A stretch of DNA of 64,000 bases, taken from Burkholderia cepacia ATCC 25416. Lineage in GTDB: Bacteria > Pseudomonadota > Gammaproteobacteria > Burkholderiales > Burkholderiaceae. The stretch lies in the NCBI RefSeq assembly GCF_001411495.1, contig NZ_CP012981.1:1612001-1676000 (forward strand). The letters run 5' to 3'. A program made the translations under genes and the position numbers. This document shows, piece by piece, positions 35,924 through 45,051 of the stretch. The first letter of the stretch is position 1. Each line of letters begins with the position of its first letter. Below the pieces are notes generated by a model that had not been told where the DNA came from, did no database searches, and saw only the letters and a program-made list of their open reading frames with translations.

Positions 35924-38188
35924 ATGTTTGACTTCAACGCCTTACGCCTGACGTGGGGGATGTCGTTCCTGATCGACCGGTCCGATGCCGCGTCGCATGC
36001 GTCGGCAGATCGACCGGGATCCCGGGTATATTGGGTCAACGTACAGTTGCTGCCGGGTTGGTACATGATCGAGCTCCGCATGAGCGGTCATGCGACGCAG
36101 CTGCGAGCCCGGTTGCGGTTGCCCGGAAGGGCATCGTCTGCAACGCTCGCGATGGCGCTTAGTGCACGGCAGGTGAGCAAGCGTCTGGTTCAGCTCCCGG
36201 CTCGCGGAAAGATCGAAATCGAGATTGATTGCGGTGATCAGGCGGTCGATCGAATCGAAGCATTTCGCCTTGTCAGGGTCACGACGCGATTTGCGCACTC
36301 GCGCATTATGACCAAGCTCGGTGCGCTGCACCCAAGGTACAAGCCATGTGGCGACGATTACGATCTGATCGATGCCGGTCACGGTCGTGTCGACATGGCG
36401 CAAGCGTGGCGCGATTACTGCTGCCTGTTCGACGAATCGGAACTCCTAGTCGGATACCCGGACTGGGTTCGTCACTTCGATACGCCGAGTCCTGACACGT
36501 ACAGCGTGATGCGGGACAACCTGCGCTACTTCGATGGCGGCCCGCTGTTCGCGATCGGCATGGAGGTGTCCGGCGCAACGTCGCCGCACTGGGAAACGGC
36601 AATCCGTTCGATCGCTGCGCAGATTTACCCGCACTGGCAACTTCTGATCGTCGACCGACGTTCCGGCTCCGATCGCACGGCATTGATTCCTGGTGACCTG
36701 CTTGCCGATACGCGTATCCGCGTCATTTCGGACAGGTATTCAGCCGAAGCGCATTCAGCACTTGATAGGGCGCTCGCCGAAAGCGGTCGTTGGGTCATGT
36801 TTATCGGGCAGCACGACGTACTTCCTCGGCACGGCCTCTACGTCGTGGCTGACGCGATCAACCGCCACCCCGATGTCGACCTGATCTATGCGGATGAAGA
36901 CAGTATCGGCATCGACGGAGTTCGCCACGGCCCGCGCTTCAAGAGCAACTGGAGCGAGGATCTGATGCTCTCGTCGGATCTGTTCACCGGTCTTGGCGTC
37001 TACAGGTCTGAAGTTTTTGCGTCATCTGGCGGGCGGGACCATCGCCATGGGGCTGCGTCGTGTTATGACATGACGCTTCGCTGTCTTGCTTATACCGGTC
37101 CCGACAGGATCCTGCATATTCCTCGTGTGCTCTACCACGTACGCGCTCGACCCGAAGCCGCTCAGGAACCGGGGGCGCAACACGATGCGCGCGATGCAAG
37201 CCGGATGGCGGTCGTACGTCACCTGTTGCGGACTGGCGTCCGGGCAACGGTCTCGTCAACGGAGCATGGCCGTCGCATTCGGTATCCGTTGCCGGAAAAG
37301 GCACCGCTCGTCACGCTCGTCATTCCGACTCGCAACGGGTTTGCGCTGCTCAGTCGTTGCGTCGATTCGATTATCGAGAAGACACGCTATCGCGCCTTCG
37401 AAATCATCGTTGTCGACAACGGGTCCGATGACCCGGAAACCTTAGACTACATGGAGCGGCTTTCGGTCGATCACGGCGTACGTATCCTCCGGGACGATCG
37501 TCCGTTCAATTACTCCGCTCTCAACAATCGCGCGGTCGAATTGGCGCACGGTGAGTTCGTCGCGCTTGTCAACAACGACGTGGAAATTATCGACGGAGAC
37601 TGGCTCGACGAAGTAATGGGACACGCGTTGCGTCCGGGGGTCGGCGTCGTCGGTGTCAAACTGCTCTTTTCGAACGGAACCGTTCAGCATGCGGGTGTCA
37701 TTGTCGGGCTCAGCGGCTGCGCCGATCATGTGCATCGCGGGTTGGGGCGCGACGAGCCCGGATATCTGGCGCGCGCGGTAACGACACAGTCCTTGTCTGC
37801 CGTAACGGGGGCATGTCTCGTCGTCCGGCGATCGCTGTATAGGCAACTGGGTGGATTGAACGAATGCGATCTCGCCGTTGCATTCAACGACGTCGATTTC
37901 TGCCTTCGCATCCGGCAGGCGGGTTATACGGTGGTCTGGACACCGCACGCCGTGCTGTATCACCACGAATCCGCCACGCGAGGTCGCGATGATACCGAGG
38001 AGAAGATGGTCCGTGCCACTCGCGAGATCGAGTACATGCGCGATCACTGGCCTGACCTGATTGCGAACGATCCGGCTTACAACCCGAACCTGTCGCTCGA
38101 TCAATTCGATTGTCAGCTTGCGTGGCCGCCGCGTGTCGCGTCTCTCAGGCGTCTCGCCCTTGATGTGCCCGGAGCGGCGACTTCTTGA
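35924..38188 (+). CDS. Tandem GT2-like glycosyltransferase with N-terminal beta domain
   Basis: A 754-residue protein. Residues ~1-130 are beta-rich (VYWVNVQLLPGWYMIELRMSG), like a sugar-binding or accessory sandwich. Residues ~205-440 form a GT2-like half whose usual start is altered; it retains DLIYADEDSIG and HIPRVLYHVRAR. Residues ~463-740 are a full GT2 domain: TLVIPTRNGFALL, VDNGSDDPETL, NYSALNNRAVE, LVNNDVEII as the metal site, AVTGACLVVRR and FNDVDFCLRIRQAGY. It starts 18 bp after rmlC and is probably co-transcribed. It is a paralogue of the gene at 38486. The sugar is unknown; rhamnose is plausible from context. Confidence 0.87.
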   Translation: MFDFNALRLTWGMSFLIDRSDAASHASADRPGSRVYWVNVQLLPGWYMIELRMSGHATQLRARLRLPGRASSATLAMALSARQVSKRLVQLPARGKIEIEIDCGDQAVDRIEAFRLVRVTTRFAHSRIMTKLGALHPRYKPCGDDYDLIDAGHGRVDMAQAWRDYCCLFDESELLVGYPDWVRHFDTPSPDTYSVMRDNLRYFDGGPLFAIGMEVSGATSPHWETAIRSIAAQIYPHWQLLIVDRRSGSDRTALIPGDLLADTRIRVISDRYSAEAHSALDRALAESGRWVMFIGQHDVLPRHGLYVVADAINRHPDVDLIYADEDSIGIDGVRHGPRFKSNWSEDLMLSSDLFTGLGVYRSEVFASSGGRDHRHGAASCYDMTLRCLAYTGPDRILHIPRVLYHVRARPEAAQEPGAQHDARDASRMAVVRHLLRTGVRATVSSTEHGRRIRYPLPEKAPLVTLVIPTRNGFALLSRCVDSIIEKTRYRAFEIIVVDNGSDDPETLDYMERLSVDHGVRILRDDRPFNYSALNNRAVELAHGEFVALVNNDVEIIDGDWLDEVMGHALRPGVGVVGVKLLFSNGTVQHAGVIVGLSGCADHVHRGLGRDEPGYLARAVTTQSLSAVTGACLVVRRSLYRQLGGLNECDLAVAFNDVDFCLRIRQAGYTVVWTPHAVLYHHESATRGRDDTEEKMVRATREIEYMRDHWPDLIANDPAYNPNLSLDQFDCQLAWPPRVASLRRLALDVPGAATS

Positions 38189-38485
38189 GCGGTGTGCGTG
38201 CGGATACCTGGCAAGCAACTCAGCCGATGCCGACCTTGAACTGAATCACCCGATCGTCGGCCGTTCTTGCAAGTGCGAGACGGGAACGATTGCAAGACAG
38301 TGTGTGTAGGCTAGCGAGGGTGCCTCCGAGGGAACCGTGATTTCGCTGTTCGGAATGGCGCGACTCTGCAGCTTGCTTCGGCGCGACGTCTTGCGCCTTC
38401 ATAAAAAAATCCCTTTGTGGGGTGGACCGGGTTCGCGTGTCTGCTCGTCACGCCGTCGATCCGGATTCATCCATTTTCGATCAAT

Positions 38486-40777
38486 ATGAAAGATTTTCTC
38501 CTGTCGATAGTTCGCCGAGCCGTTCGATACAAGGTCAAGCCGGTCCGGGATCTCGCCCTGTCGGGAGCGACGCCTTTCGACTGGACGTCGACGGGAGAGC
38601 ATCCGGTTTTTGACCTCGAGCCGGAAGGCGGGGAGGAGGCGGTGCCATCCGGCTGGGTCTATGTCGAATCCAGGATGATTCGACGAGGCGCACACCTGGT
38701 GGCTCGGCTTTACGTGGATACAGGCTCGGGTTTTTCGGATTTGGAATCCTTTGTCATCCCGGCGGCTCGCTCGGGAAATATCAAGCAGGTCATCAGGATT
38801 CCGCGTAATACACGCCGTTTGCGTCTGTCGCCGATGCGGGGCGAGGGGGCTGTCAGGCTGGAATTTTTTAAAATAACAAAAATATCAAGCGTGGAAAGAA
38901 TTGCCAGGATGGTCGAGTGGACCATCGGGGATATAATAAAATTCAAAGATACCGGGCGCGCGAGAAAATACAATATCACCTTGGGGCGCATGTTGACGGA
39001 CCTGAATGGAGCGTATGCCGATTGTGCAAAATTGCGGTTCCATTCCGTCCCTTTGGATTACAGATCGTATGTAGAGAAATTTGATGTACTGCATCAATCC
39101 GATATTGCATCGATTCGACGGCACATGGCTTCATTCGCGAAGCATCCGCTGATTTCTATTCTGGTTCCGGTGCGTGGGGTTTCCCCGGAGTATCTGGAAC
39201 CGGCCATCGAGTCGATTTTGGTACAGCTTTACGGAAACTGGGAGCTGTGCATTGCTGTCGATGGCGTCGATGTGTCGGGGATTGCTGAATTCCTGAAGTC
39301 TGTTTCTGAAAAAGACGATCGAGTGAAAATCGTTTTTATGAATTCAGGTGGATATGCGTCGGCTGCAGCGAATGCTGCGCTGGGGTTGGCGACTGGGGAA
39401 TTTTCTGCGATTCTCGATCAAAATGACGTTATTTCATCTCATGCACTCTATCTCATTGCCTTGAAAATCAATGAGAATGATGATGTTAATATCATATATT
39501 CTGATAGCGATGAAATCGACGAGCGTGGAATTCGGGATAACGTGTTGTTCAAGAGTTCATGGAATCCGGATTTGTTTTTTTCTTGCGACATGATTTCTCG
39601 TTCAGCTGCTTATAGAACGTCGCTCCTGCGCGAGATAGGTGGGTTCCGGGTTGAATATGAAGGTGGTCAGGATATCGACCTCACGCTCAGGTGCGTAAAA
39701 AACAGCACGTCGTCTCAGATTTGCCATATTCCGCGCGTGCTCTATCATTTTCGTCGATTCGGTGAATCTGGTTCGACCGATGCGGATGCAGAAGGCGATG
39801 CGTGCAACGCGAAAGAAAGGGCGCTTTCCGAATTTTTCAAGGAGCAGCCGGGAGTGAAGGTTTCGCGCGGCGAGCTCGCTGGAACCTATCGGGTGCGATA
39901 CCCGATACCTGCTCCCGCACCCAAGGTCACTGTCATCATTCCGACTCGAGACGGCGGGCTGTTGCTGAAAAAATGCATCTTCAGCATATTCGATGGAACC
40001 GCCTATGAGAACCTGGAAATCGTTGTTGTAGACAATCAGAGCAAGGACCGAGAGACGATCGATTTTCTGCAATCGCTCTCGCTGAGAGATAATGTCACCG
40101 TATTGAAATATGATTTTCCTTTCAATTATTCGTCAATTAATAATTTTGCGGAAAATCATGCGTCTGGTGATGTGTTGTGTTTTCTCAACGACGATGTCGA
40201 GGCAATCGAGCCGGATTGGTTGGCGGAGATGGTTTCGCACGCGCTGCGCCCGGATATCGGCGCCGTGGGGGCAAAGCTCCTTTACGCCGATGGATTTGTC
40301 CAGCATGCAGGCGTCGTGATGGGGATCGGGGGCTTCGCGAGCCATGCGCACCGGTTGTATCCGTCGACACACCCAGGGTATGCCGGAAGAGCCGCACTTG
40401 TTCAAAATTTTACGGCGGTCACGGGAGCATGTCTGGTTATGCGTCGGGAAATCTTTCGTGCGATCGACGGTTTTGATGAAGAAAATCTTCCAGTTGCATT
40501 TAATGATGTGGATTTGTGTCTCCGTGTACGAGAGGCTGGCTACAGGGTGGTGTGGACGCCATACGCAGTCCTGCATCACTTCGAGTCCTACAGCAGAGGC
40601 GACGATCAAATGTCCGCCGAGAAGCGTGCCAGGTTTAATAGGGAGAAGGGATTTATGCTTTCCCGGTGGAATACCGATCGACTGGATGATCCATATTACA
40701 ATCAAAATTTGACGCTCGATAGAGAGGATTTTACTATTGCCGATTTTCCGAGAATGTATGCTCCATGGAATGAATGA
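38486..40777 (+). CDS. Tandem GT2-like glycosyltransferase, paralogue of the preceding gene
   Basis: A 763-residue protein with the same plan as its neighbour: a beta-rich N-terminus (WVYVESRMIRRGAHLVARLYVDTG), then a GT2-like first half (ISILVPVRGVSPEYL; NIIYSDSDEID; ICHIPRVLYHFRRF). A complete GT2 domain runs from about residue 480 (TVIIPTRDGGLLL; NYSSINNFAENH; FLNDDVEAI at 566; FTAVTGACLVMRR; FNDVDLCLRVREAGY). The ATG at 38486 is used; an upstream in-frame start at 38417 would add 23 unconserved residues. Its coding sequence is visibly AT-richer than its neighbours, especially 38850-39000 and 39470-39530, suggesting separate acquisition. 297 bp precede it without a gene. Confidence 0.87.
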   Translation: MKDFLLSIVRRAVRYKVKPVRDLALSGATPFDWTSTGEHPVFDLEPEGGEEAVPSGWVYVESRMIRRGAHLVARLYVDTGSGFSDLESFVIPAARSGNIKQVIRIPRNTRRLRLSPMRGEGAVRLEFFKITKISSVERIARMVEWTIGDIIKFKDTGRARKYNITLGRMLTDLNGAYADCAKLRFHSVPLDYRSYVEKFDVLHQSDIASIRRHMASFAKHPLISILVPVRGVSPEYLEPAIESILVQLYGNWELCIAVDGVDVSGIAEFLKSVSEKDDRVKIVFMNSGGYASAAANAALGLATGEFSAILDQNDVISSHALYLIALKINENDDVNIIYSDSDEIDERGIRDNVLFKSSWNPDLFFSCDMISRSAAYRTSLLREIGGFRVEYEGGQDIDLTLRCVKNSTSSQICHIPRVLYHFRRFGESGSTDADAEGDACNAKERALSEFFKEQPGVKVSRGELAGTYRVRYPIPAPAPKVTVIIPTRDGGLLLKKCIFSIFDGTAYENLEIVVVDNQSKDRETIDFLQSLSLRDNVTVLKYDFPFNYSSINNFAENHASGDVLCFLNDDVEAIEPDWLAEMVSHALRPDIGAVGAKLLYADGFVQHAGVVMGIGGFASHAHRLYPSTHPGYAGRAALVQNFTAVTGACLVMRREIFRAIDGFDEENLPVAFNDVDLCLRVREAGYRVVWTPYAVLHHFESYSRGDDQMSAEKRARFNREKGFMLSRWNTDRLDDPYYNQNLTLDREDFTIADFPRMYAPWNE

Positions 40778-40922
40778 ACGGCATAAGTTGAATTGATTCT
40801 GTAGTTTCTGTTTTTTTGACAGGAACATCGCACTGCATGGGGTTGTAGGAGATTGGGTAATTCGGTGGTCTCTTTGGGGTATACCGAGGCGGGCCGAATA
40901 AATTAACGCGGAAGGAATATTC

Positions 40923-41882
40923 ATGGATGTTAAAAAACGGCTGCTGCCTGGCATTCCACTGATTGAGTCGCCACTTTTCGATACCGAGGTTGCAGAGGCG
41001 GAACTGACGCCTGACGAGCGTGAGATCGCGGTTGCGCTGAACCGTAACGGCTATGCCGTGATCGACTTTCCCGATCCTGAGCTCGATGCACGGATTGCGC
41101 GTATTCGGGAACGCCTGACCTCACGATTTGCCGACACGGGATTGGGCAGCGACGGCGTGTTCTACGCTGCCGGTCGTATTCAGGATGCTTGGATAAGCGA
41201 TCCTGATGTCAAGGCGATCGCCACCAATCGTCAGATGCTGGATTTGCTTGGGCGCTTGTATGGCCGCGCTGCATTTCCATTTCAGACGCTCAATTTCCGG
41301 GTCGGTACGCAGCAAAAGATGCATACCGATGCGGTGCATTTCTCGTCGATTCCTCAGCGTTTCATGTGCGGCGTATGGATCGCACTGGAAGACATTTCCC
41401 CGGAGGCCGGACCGCTTCAGCTCGTTCCCGGATCACATAACTGGCCCATGATCGACAATGCTGTGGCCGGTCGGCGTGGGTTTGGAGTGTCCAGCGAGTC
41501 GGCGCAATTGCCCTATCAGGAAATCTGGGATGCAATGGTGGAGGCAAAGGGGGCCAGTACCAAGATTTTCGAGGCGCGAAAAGGGCAGGCGCTGATCTGG
41601 TGCGCCAATCTGCTGCACGGAGGGAGTCCGCAAATCAATGCTGTGATGACGCGCTGGTCACAGGTGACACATTATTTCTTTGACGATTGTGTTTACTATA
41701 CGCCCGCGTTTTCCGACGAATACCTGGGACGTTTGCAGCTTCGCGACTTGGTCAGCATCGTCGATGGATCGCGAAAGCGCAATTCCTATCTGGGCGAGGA
41801 AGTCGTATCGCCTGCACGCACCGCGCCGCGTGAGTCGAGAACCTTGACGGGAAGATTGCGCAAGTGGATGACCTCCTCCTGA
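40923..41882 (+). CDS. Phytanoyl-CoA dioxygenase (PhyH) family Fe(II)/2-oxoglutarate oxygenase
   Basis: A 319-residue cytosolic protein with the PhyH double-stranded beta-helix. The iron facial triad is visible: His134-x-Asp136 in KMHTDAVHFSS and His232 in LIWCANLLHGGSPQ, with an Arg 12 residues further on (MTRWSQVTHYFF) for 2-oxoglutarate. Related enzymes hydroxylate lipids, amino acids and secondary metabolites. Its place inside the capsule locus suggests action on a glycan substituent or on the lipid made by the wcbR block, but the substrate cannot be read from sequence. The ATG at 40923 is preceded by GGAAGGA, a strong ribosome site. Confidence 0.87.
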   Translation: MDVKKRLLPGIPLIESPLFDTEVAEAELTPDEREIAVALNRNGYAVIDFPDPELDARIARIRERLTSRFADTGLGSDGVFYAAGRIQDAWISDPDVKAIATNRQMLDLLGRLYGRAAFPFQTLNFRVGTQQKMHTDAVHFSSIPQRFMCGVWIALEDISPEAGPLQLVPGSHNWPMIDNAVAGRRGFGVSSESAQLPYQEIWDAMVEAKGASTKIFEARKGQALIWCANLLHGGSPQINAVMTRWSQVTHYFFDDCVYYTPAFSDEYLGRLQLRDLVSIVDGSRKRNSYLGEEVVSPARTAPRESRTLTGRLRKWMTSS

Positions 41883-43105
41883 CCCCATTCGGGTGATTGT
41901 GTGATTGAATGTGTTTCCCGCTACCGGAAAAAATCCGGGTTTGACGAGGAGCACATGAAATGGAATTCGCACGGCGTCGGCAAATGGTGGCGCCGCACGG
42001 GCGCCCATTTCTCGGCGTAGTGGAGCCAGCGGTGCCTGCCTGTAGCCTTGGCCCGCTTGGATAAGGAGCCGCCACGGGGAAAGCGAATCAGCGCGCCCGC
42101 TGGCGTGTGTAGCTACCTGCGATCACATCCGCCCGCTTTGCGATCCGCGGCACGCCCCCGTCGCATGGACAGCAGTTCGATGCCGTTTCCGCAACCTGCT
42201 CGTACCCATTACCCGGAGCAATCGTGCCTTCTTGCTGCCTTGTCTGTCTTTCGATTCGCTCGTCTGTATCCATTCATCCTGCCCATCCGGGGAGGGTGCG
42301 CATTCGTGTGTTGCCGCGTAGGCCGGATATCAGTGCAATGAGTGACGCGAGTCGTTAGGCGACATCCCGAGCCTCAATGGTTGCGCCATTTAAATCCGGT
42401 TCTGCGTGTCTTGGCGGGCGGCGTGTTCGGCCGTGCTGCCATCGTTTCGATCCAATTCCGGAACATCTTTGGTGTGGCCGCCAATCCGTCCTGTCAATGT
42501 CCGCAGTCGTTTTTCCGGGGGAGTGTCACTCAGGTTCGGGGCGGCAAATTCGGCTTCGAACCGGCATGAGGCTATCGAGGACACGGCATTCGCGCAAAAA
42601 ACGGAGTAAGTGCGATCGACCGAGCGTGCTATCGGCGCCATGTAATTAAATGCAAAAAAATGCGGCTTCCGTGATCGACACCAAACGCGCGAAGACATGT
42701 ATAAGCCGATGGACGATACAGAGGAAATCCTGAGTTTGAGCGCGTTCATCCCGTTGTCGGGCTGATCGGTGCATGTCAAGTCCGCCTGACAGACATTTCA
42801 TCGTGCGCGGCTAGATTGCAACAAATGAGCCGTGCTTTGTTGCATTTCTTTTTTCTCCGTTGAGAAACATTTTATTGTCAGGAAAGTGCATATAAATTGC
42901 AAAATTCCTCGCGGTGAAATCACAAATTTTTAGATAAGCCGGCTCGTCGGACGGTCGGATTGCTACAGCAACCGAACGGGGCGAAATCGCAGTGTGCAGT
43001 TTTGGTCCGCGCAATCGTGGCAATCGGGAGATCATAAGCATCAGCGAAATTTTCCGAGTGGTTGGAACCGACATCGCCGAAAGCGGGCGGGTTCCAGTCT
43101 CTGCT
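41883..43105. other. 1.2 kb gene-free stretch, probably decayed
   Basis: No open frame here has a recognisable domain or convincing ribosome site; the short frames on both strands look like chance. It follows the PhyH gene and precedes a clearly broken gene, so it may be the remains of former capsule genes. No transposase or terminal repeat was seen. Confidence 0.5.
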
Positions 43106-44316
43106 TTGCGAAAGCCCAAAATTTTGAGCATCGGCGGGTGCGTTACCGAAGTTCTTGCTGGGAGAATGAACCGGCTCGCGGATGTAACGCATCTGTGACA
43201 CGTAAGCGTACCTTACCTGATGTCGAAGAGGGTGGAAGGGCGCACTTACTTCGAATCGGATGGCCACTAATTGTCCGGGCGGATAAATTTTGAACTGGCG
43301 AAGCAGGTGTTACGAAAACTCAAAATTGGTGGATACGAATTTTCGATTTTCGATCCGACCAGCGATTTCAATAACGATTATTACGAGAGGGACGGTTGTG
43401 TCATCTCCGACATGGAGACGATAGGGCTGGCACAGAACTGGAAATGGTTTGACGGGTTTGTGGATGCGGGGTAGGTCAAGATTTCACCGGGGGCTATCAT
43501 TATCTTGAGATTTATTTTAATTATCTCAAGGAATTAATTGAGCTTGCTAACGAGATCGGTCTTCCGTTTGTAATCATGAAGCGGCGAACGTGCGTCAACG
43601 AGATTACTCACGATGGTGTGATCGGGTTGGGCGATCCCAGTTCGGCGGAAATCAATTAGCGGGTTGACCTGCTCCGGAGGAAAATTGACAGTTTCCTGGG
43701 TAGGTTGAATGTCCTTGATCTGAATGGTCGGTTCGCAGTCACATCATTTGATGTGACGTTCGGTAAAGGTAAGTTCCATCCGATCGACGAATTTTATGAC
43801 TACGCCGCGTACAAGTTTATGGGATTGATGAGATTGGCTGATGATCTGATCTCGGAAGTCATGTTCAATGTATACCGGGATAGAGCGAGTCGCCGTCTGG
43901 CCATTCATTCCGAGCGGGATGGCCTGGCGTATGATCGGGATACCCTTCTGTTTAGTCTCGATAACCTGACGGCGGAGCGAGATTTCATACTGGCTCGCGA
44001 GACCGAAAACGCACGTATTGTAAGCGAGGGCCATAGTCACGAGTTGACGGCTCATTCGGAAGCCCGAGATACGGCGCTCTCCGAAAGTGCTGCTAACGCC
44101 TTGGCGCTTGGGAACTTGCAGAAATCTTGCGAACAGCTTTCGTGTCAACATGATGAACTGTGTGCTCAACAGAATTGCCTTTTTAACGATTTAAGGTTGG
44201 AAGGGGGCAATGGCTGTGCGCGATGTGCTCCCGCTGGCCAGAGCATGGCGGCCAATAATCCGGCGTATTGGGAAAATCAAGCAGTTCTGTCGGCGATTGA
44301 CGGGGCGCGGCAGTAA
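43106..44316 (+). pseudogene. Broken SGNH-hydrolase-like (DUF6270-type) gene with coiled-coil C-terminus
   Basis: Read together, two frames give one protein interrupted by a TGA at 43196, a TAA at 43268, a frame change at about 43472-43480 and a TAG at 43657. The pieces are KILSIGGCVTEVLAGRMN (block I-like near the start), INFELAKQVLRKLKIGGYEF then IFDPTSDFNNDYYERDG, HYLEIYFNYLKELIELANE then GLPFVIMKRR, and GKGKFHPIDEFYDYAAYKFMGLM. Their order and pattern fit an SGNH/DUF6270-type protein. About 130 residues follow that look like coiled coil (AYDRDTLLFSLDNLTAERDF). In capsule loci such proteins often handle O-acyl groups. The lesions make function very unlikely. The family call is from memory of the pattern. 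Confidence 0.6.
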
Positions 44317-45051
44317 TGAGCCGGCGCATCGTAGCGAATTCCATGGGCAGTAAGACGCCGCAGGCAATGCGCGATCTCGTTGCCGACGAGACGCGCTGAG
44401 AAAACACATGCAACCCGATTGGAAATTGGGCTTGCTGCCGATGTCCCTCGGATTTGACACGAAAGCTGCGCCCGGCAGTAATGGCATGAACTGTGCCCGC
44501 TGCATTGGGACAGGTGCGACGACGTGCGCGCAGGCGCGCGATCCTCGATGTAGTGTGGAGCCCCCTTATCGCACGGTCGTGACGTCCAAGCATTGCGACG
44601 ACGAAGTGCTCCACGACGTGCCGTGGTGCCCCGGTTGTTGATCTGAATGACTCGAGTCGTAGTCGACGGAGTCTCGATTTTCGTACCCGATTCGGCAAAG
44701 CGCGGAGGCCGCAAGCCCGGGGCCAGGCCATGCGTCAGGTAATCGAAGGTGCGTGGCATGTCGGCGTTAGCGGCAACATGGGTGTAAATGTCGGCTCGAT
44801 GTCACGCTGGACCACTCTCGGAAATGTGATGTGAGTACGAATCGGGTTCGACGAGCACCGGATGTCGTTTTTTTGACGACGCCGGATATTTCGCATTTGT
44901 GTTGCGATGCGGTATCCTCCATCCCTCCGGCGGCCATTGTTGCCTCATTCAGCCACTGAGTCTGGTTCGGAAACTTGCGTTTATTACGTTTTGCTTTCAG
45001 TGGTATTGCGCAAGCATTCCGCTTTCTTCGGACTTCCATTCAATAACCTAG
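44317..45051. other. 735 bp gene-free stretch before wcbO
   Basis: Open frames on the minus strand (such as 44183-44731) give Arg-, Ser- and Cys-rich translations without any domain. It is probably relic DNA. The wcbO promoter could lie in its AT-richer right end (44950-45050), but no clear -35/-10 pair was found. Confidence 0.45.

Noticed and set aside
44183..44759. Minus-strand open frames considered as a transposase remnant
   Set aside because: No DDE motif, no helix-turn-helix and no terminal inverted repeats could be seen, so an IS call is not supported.
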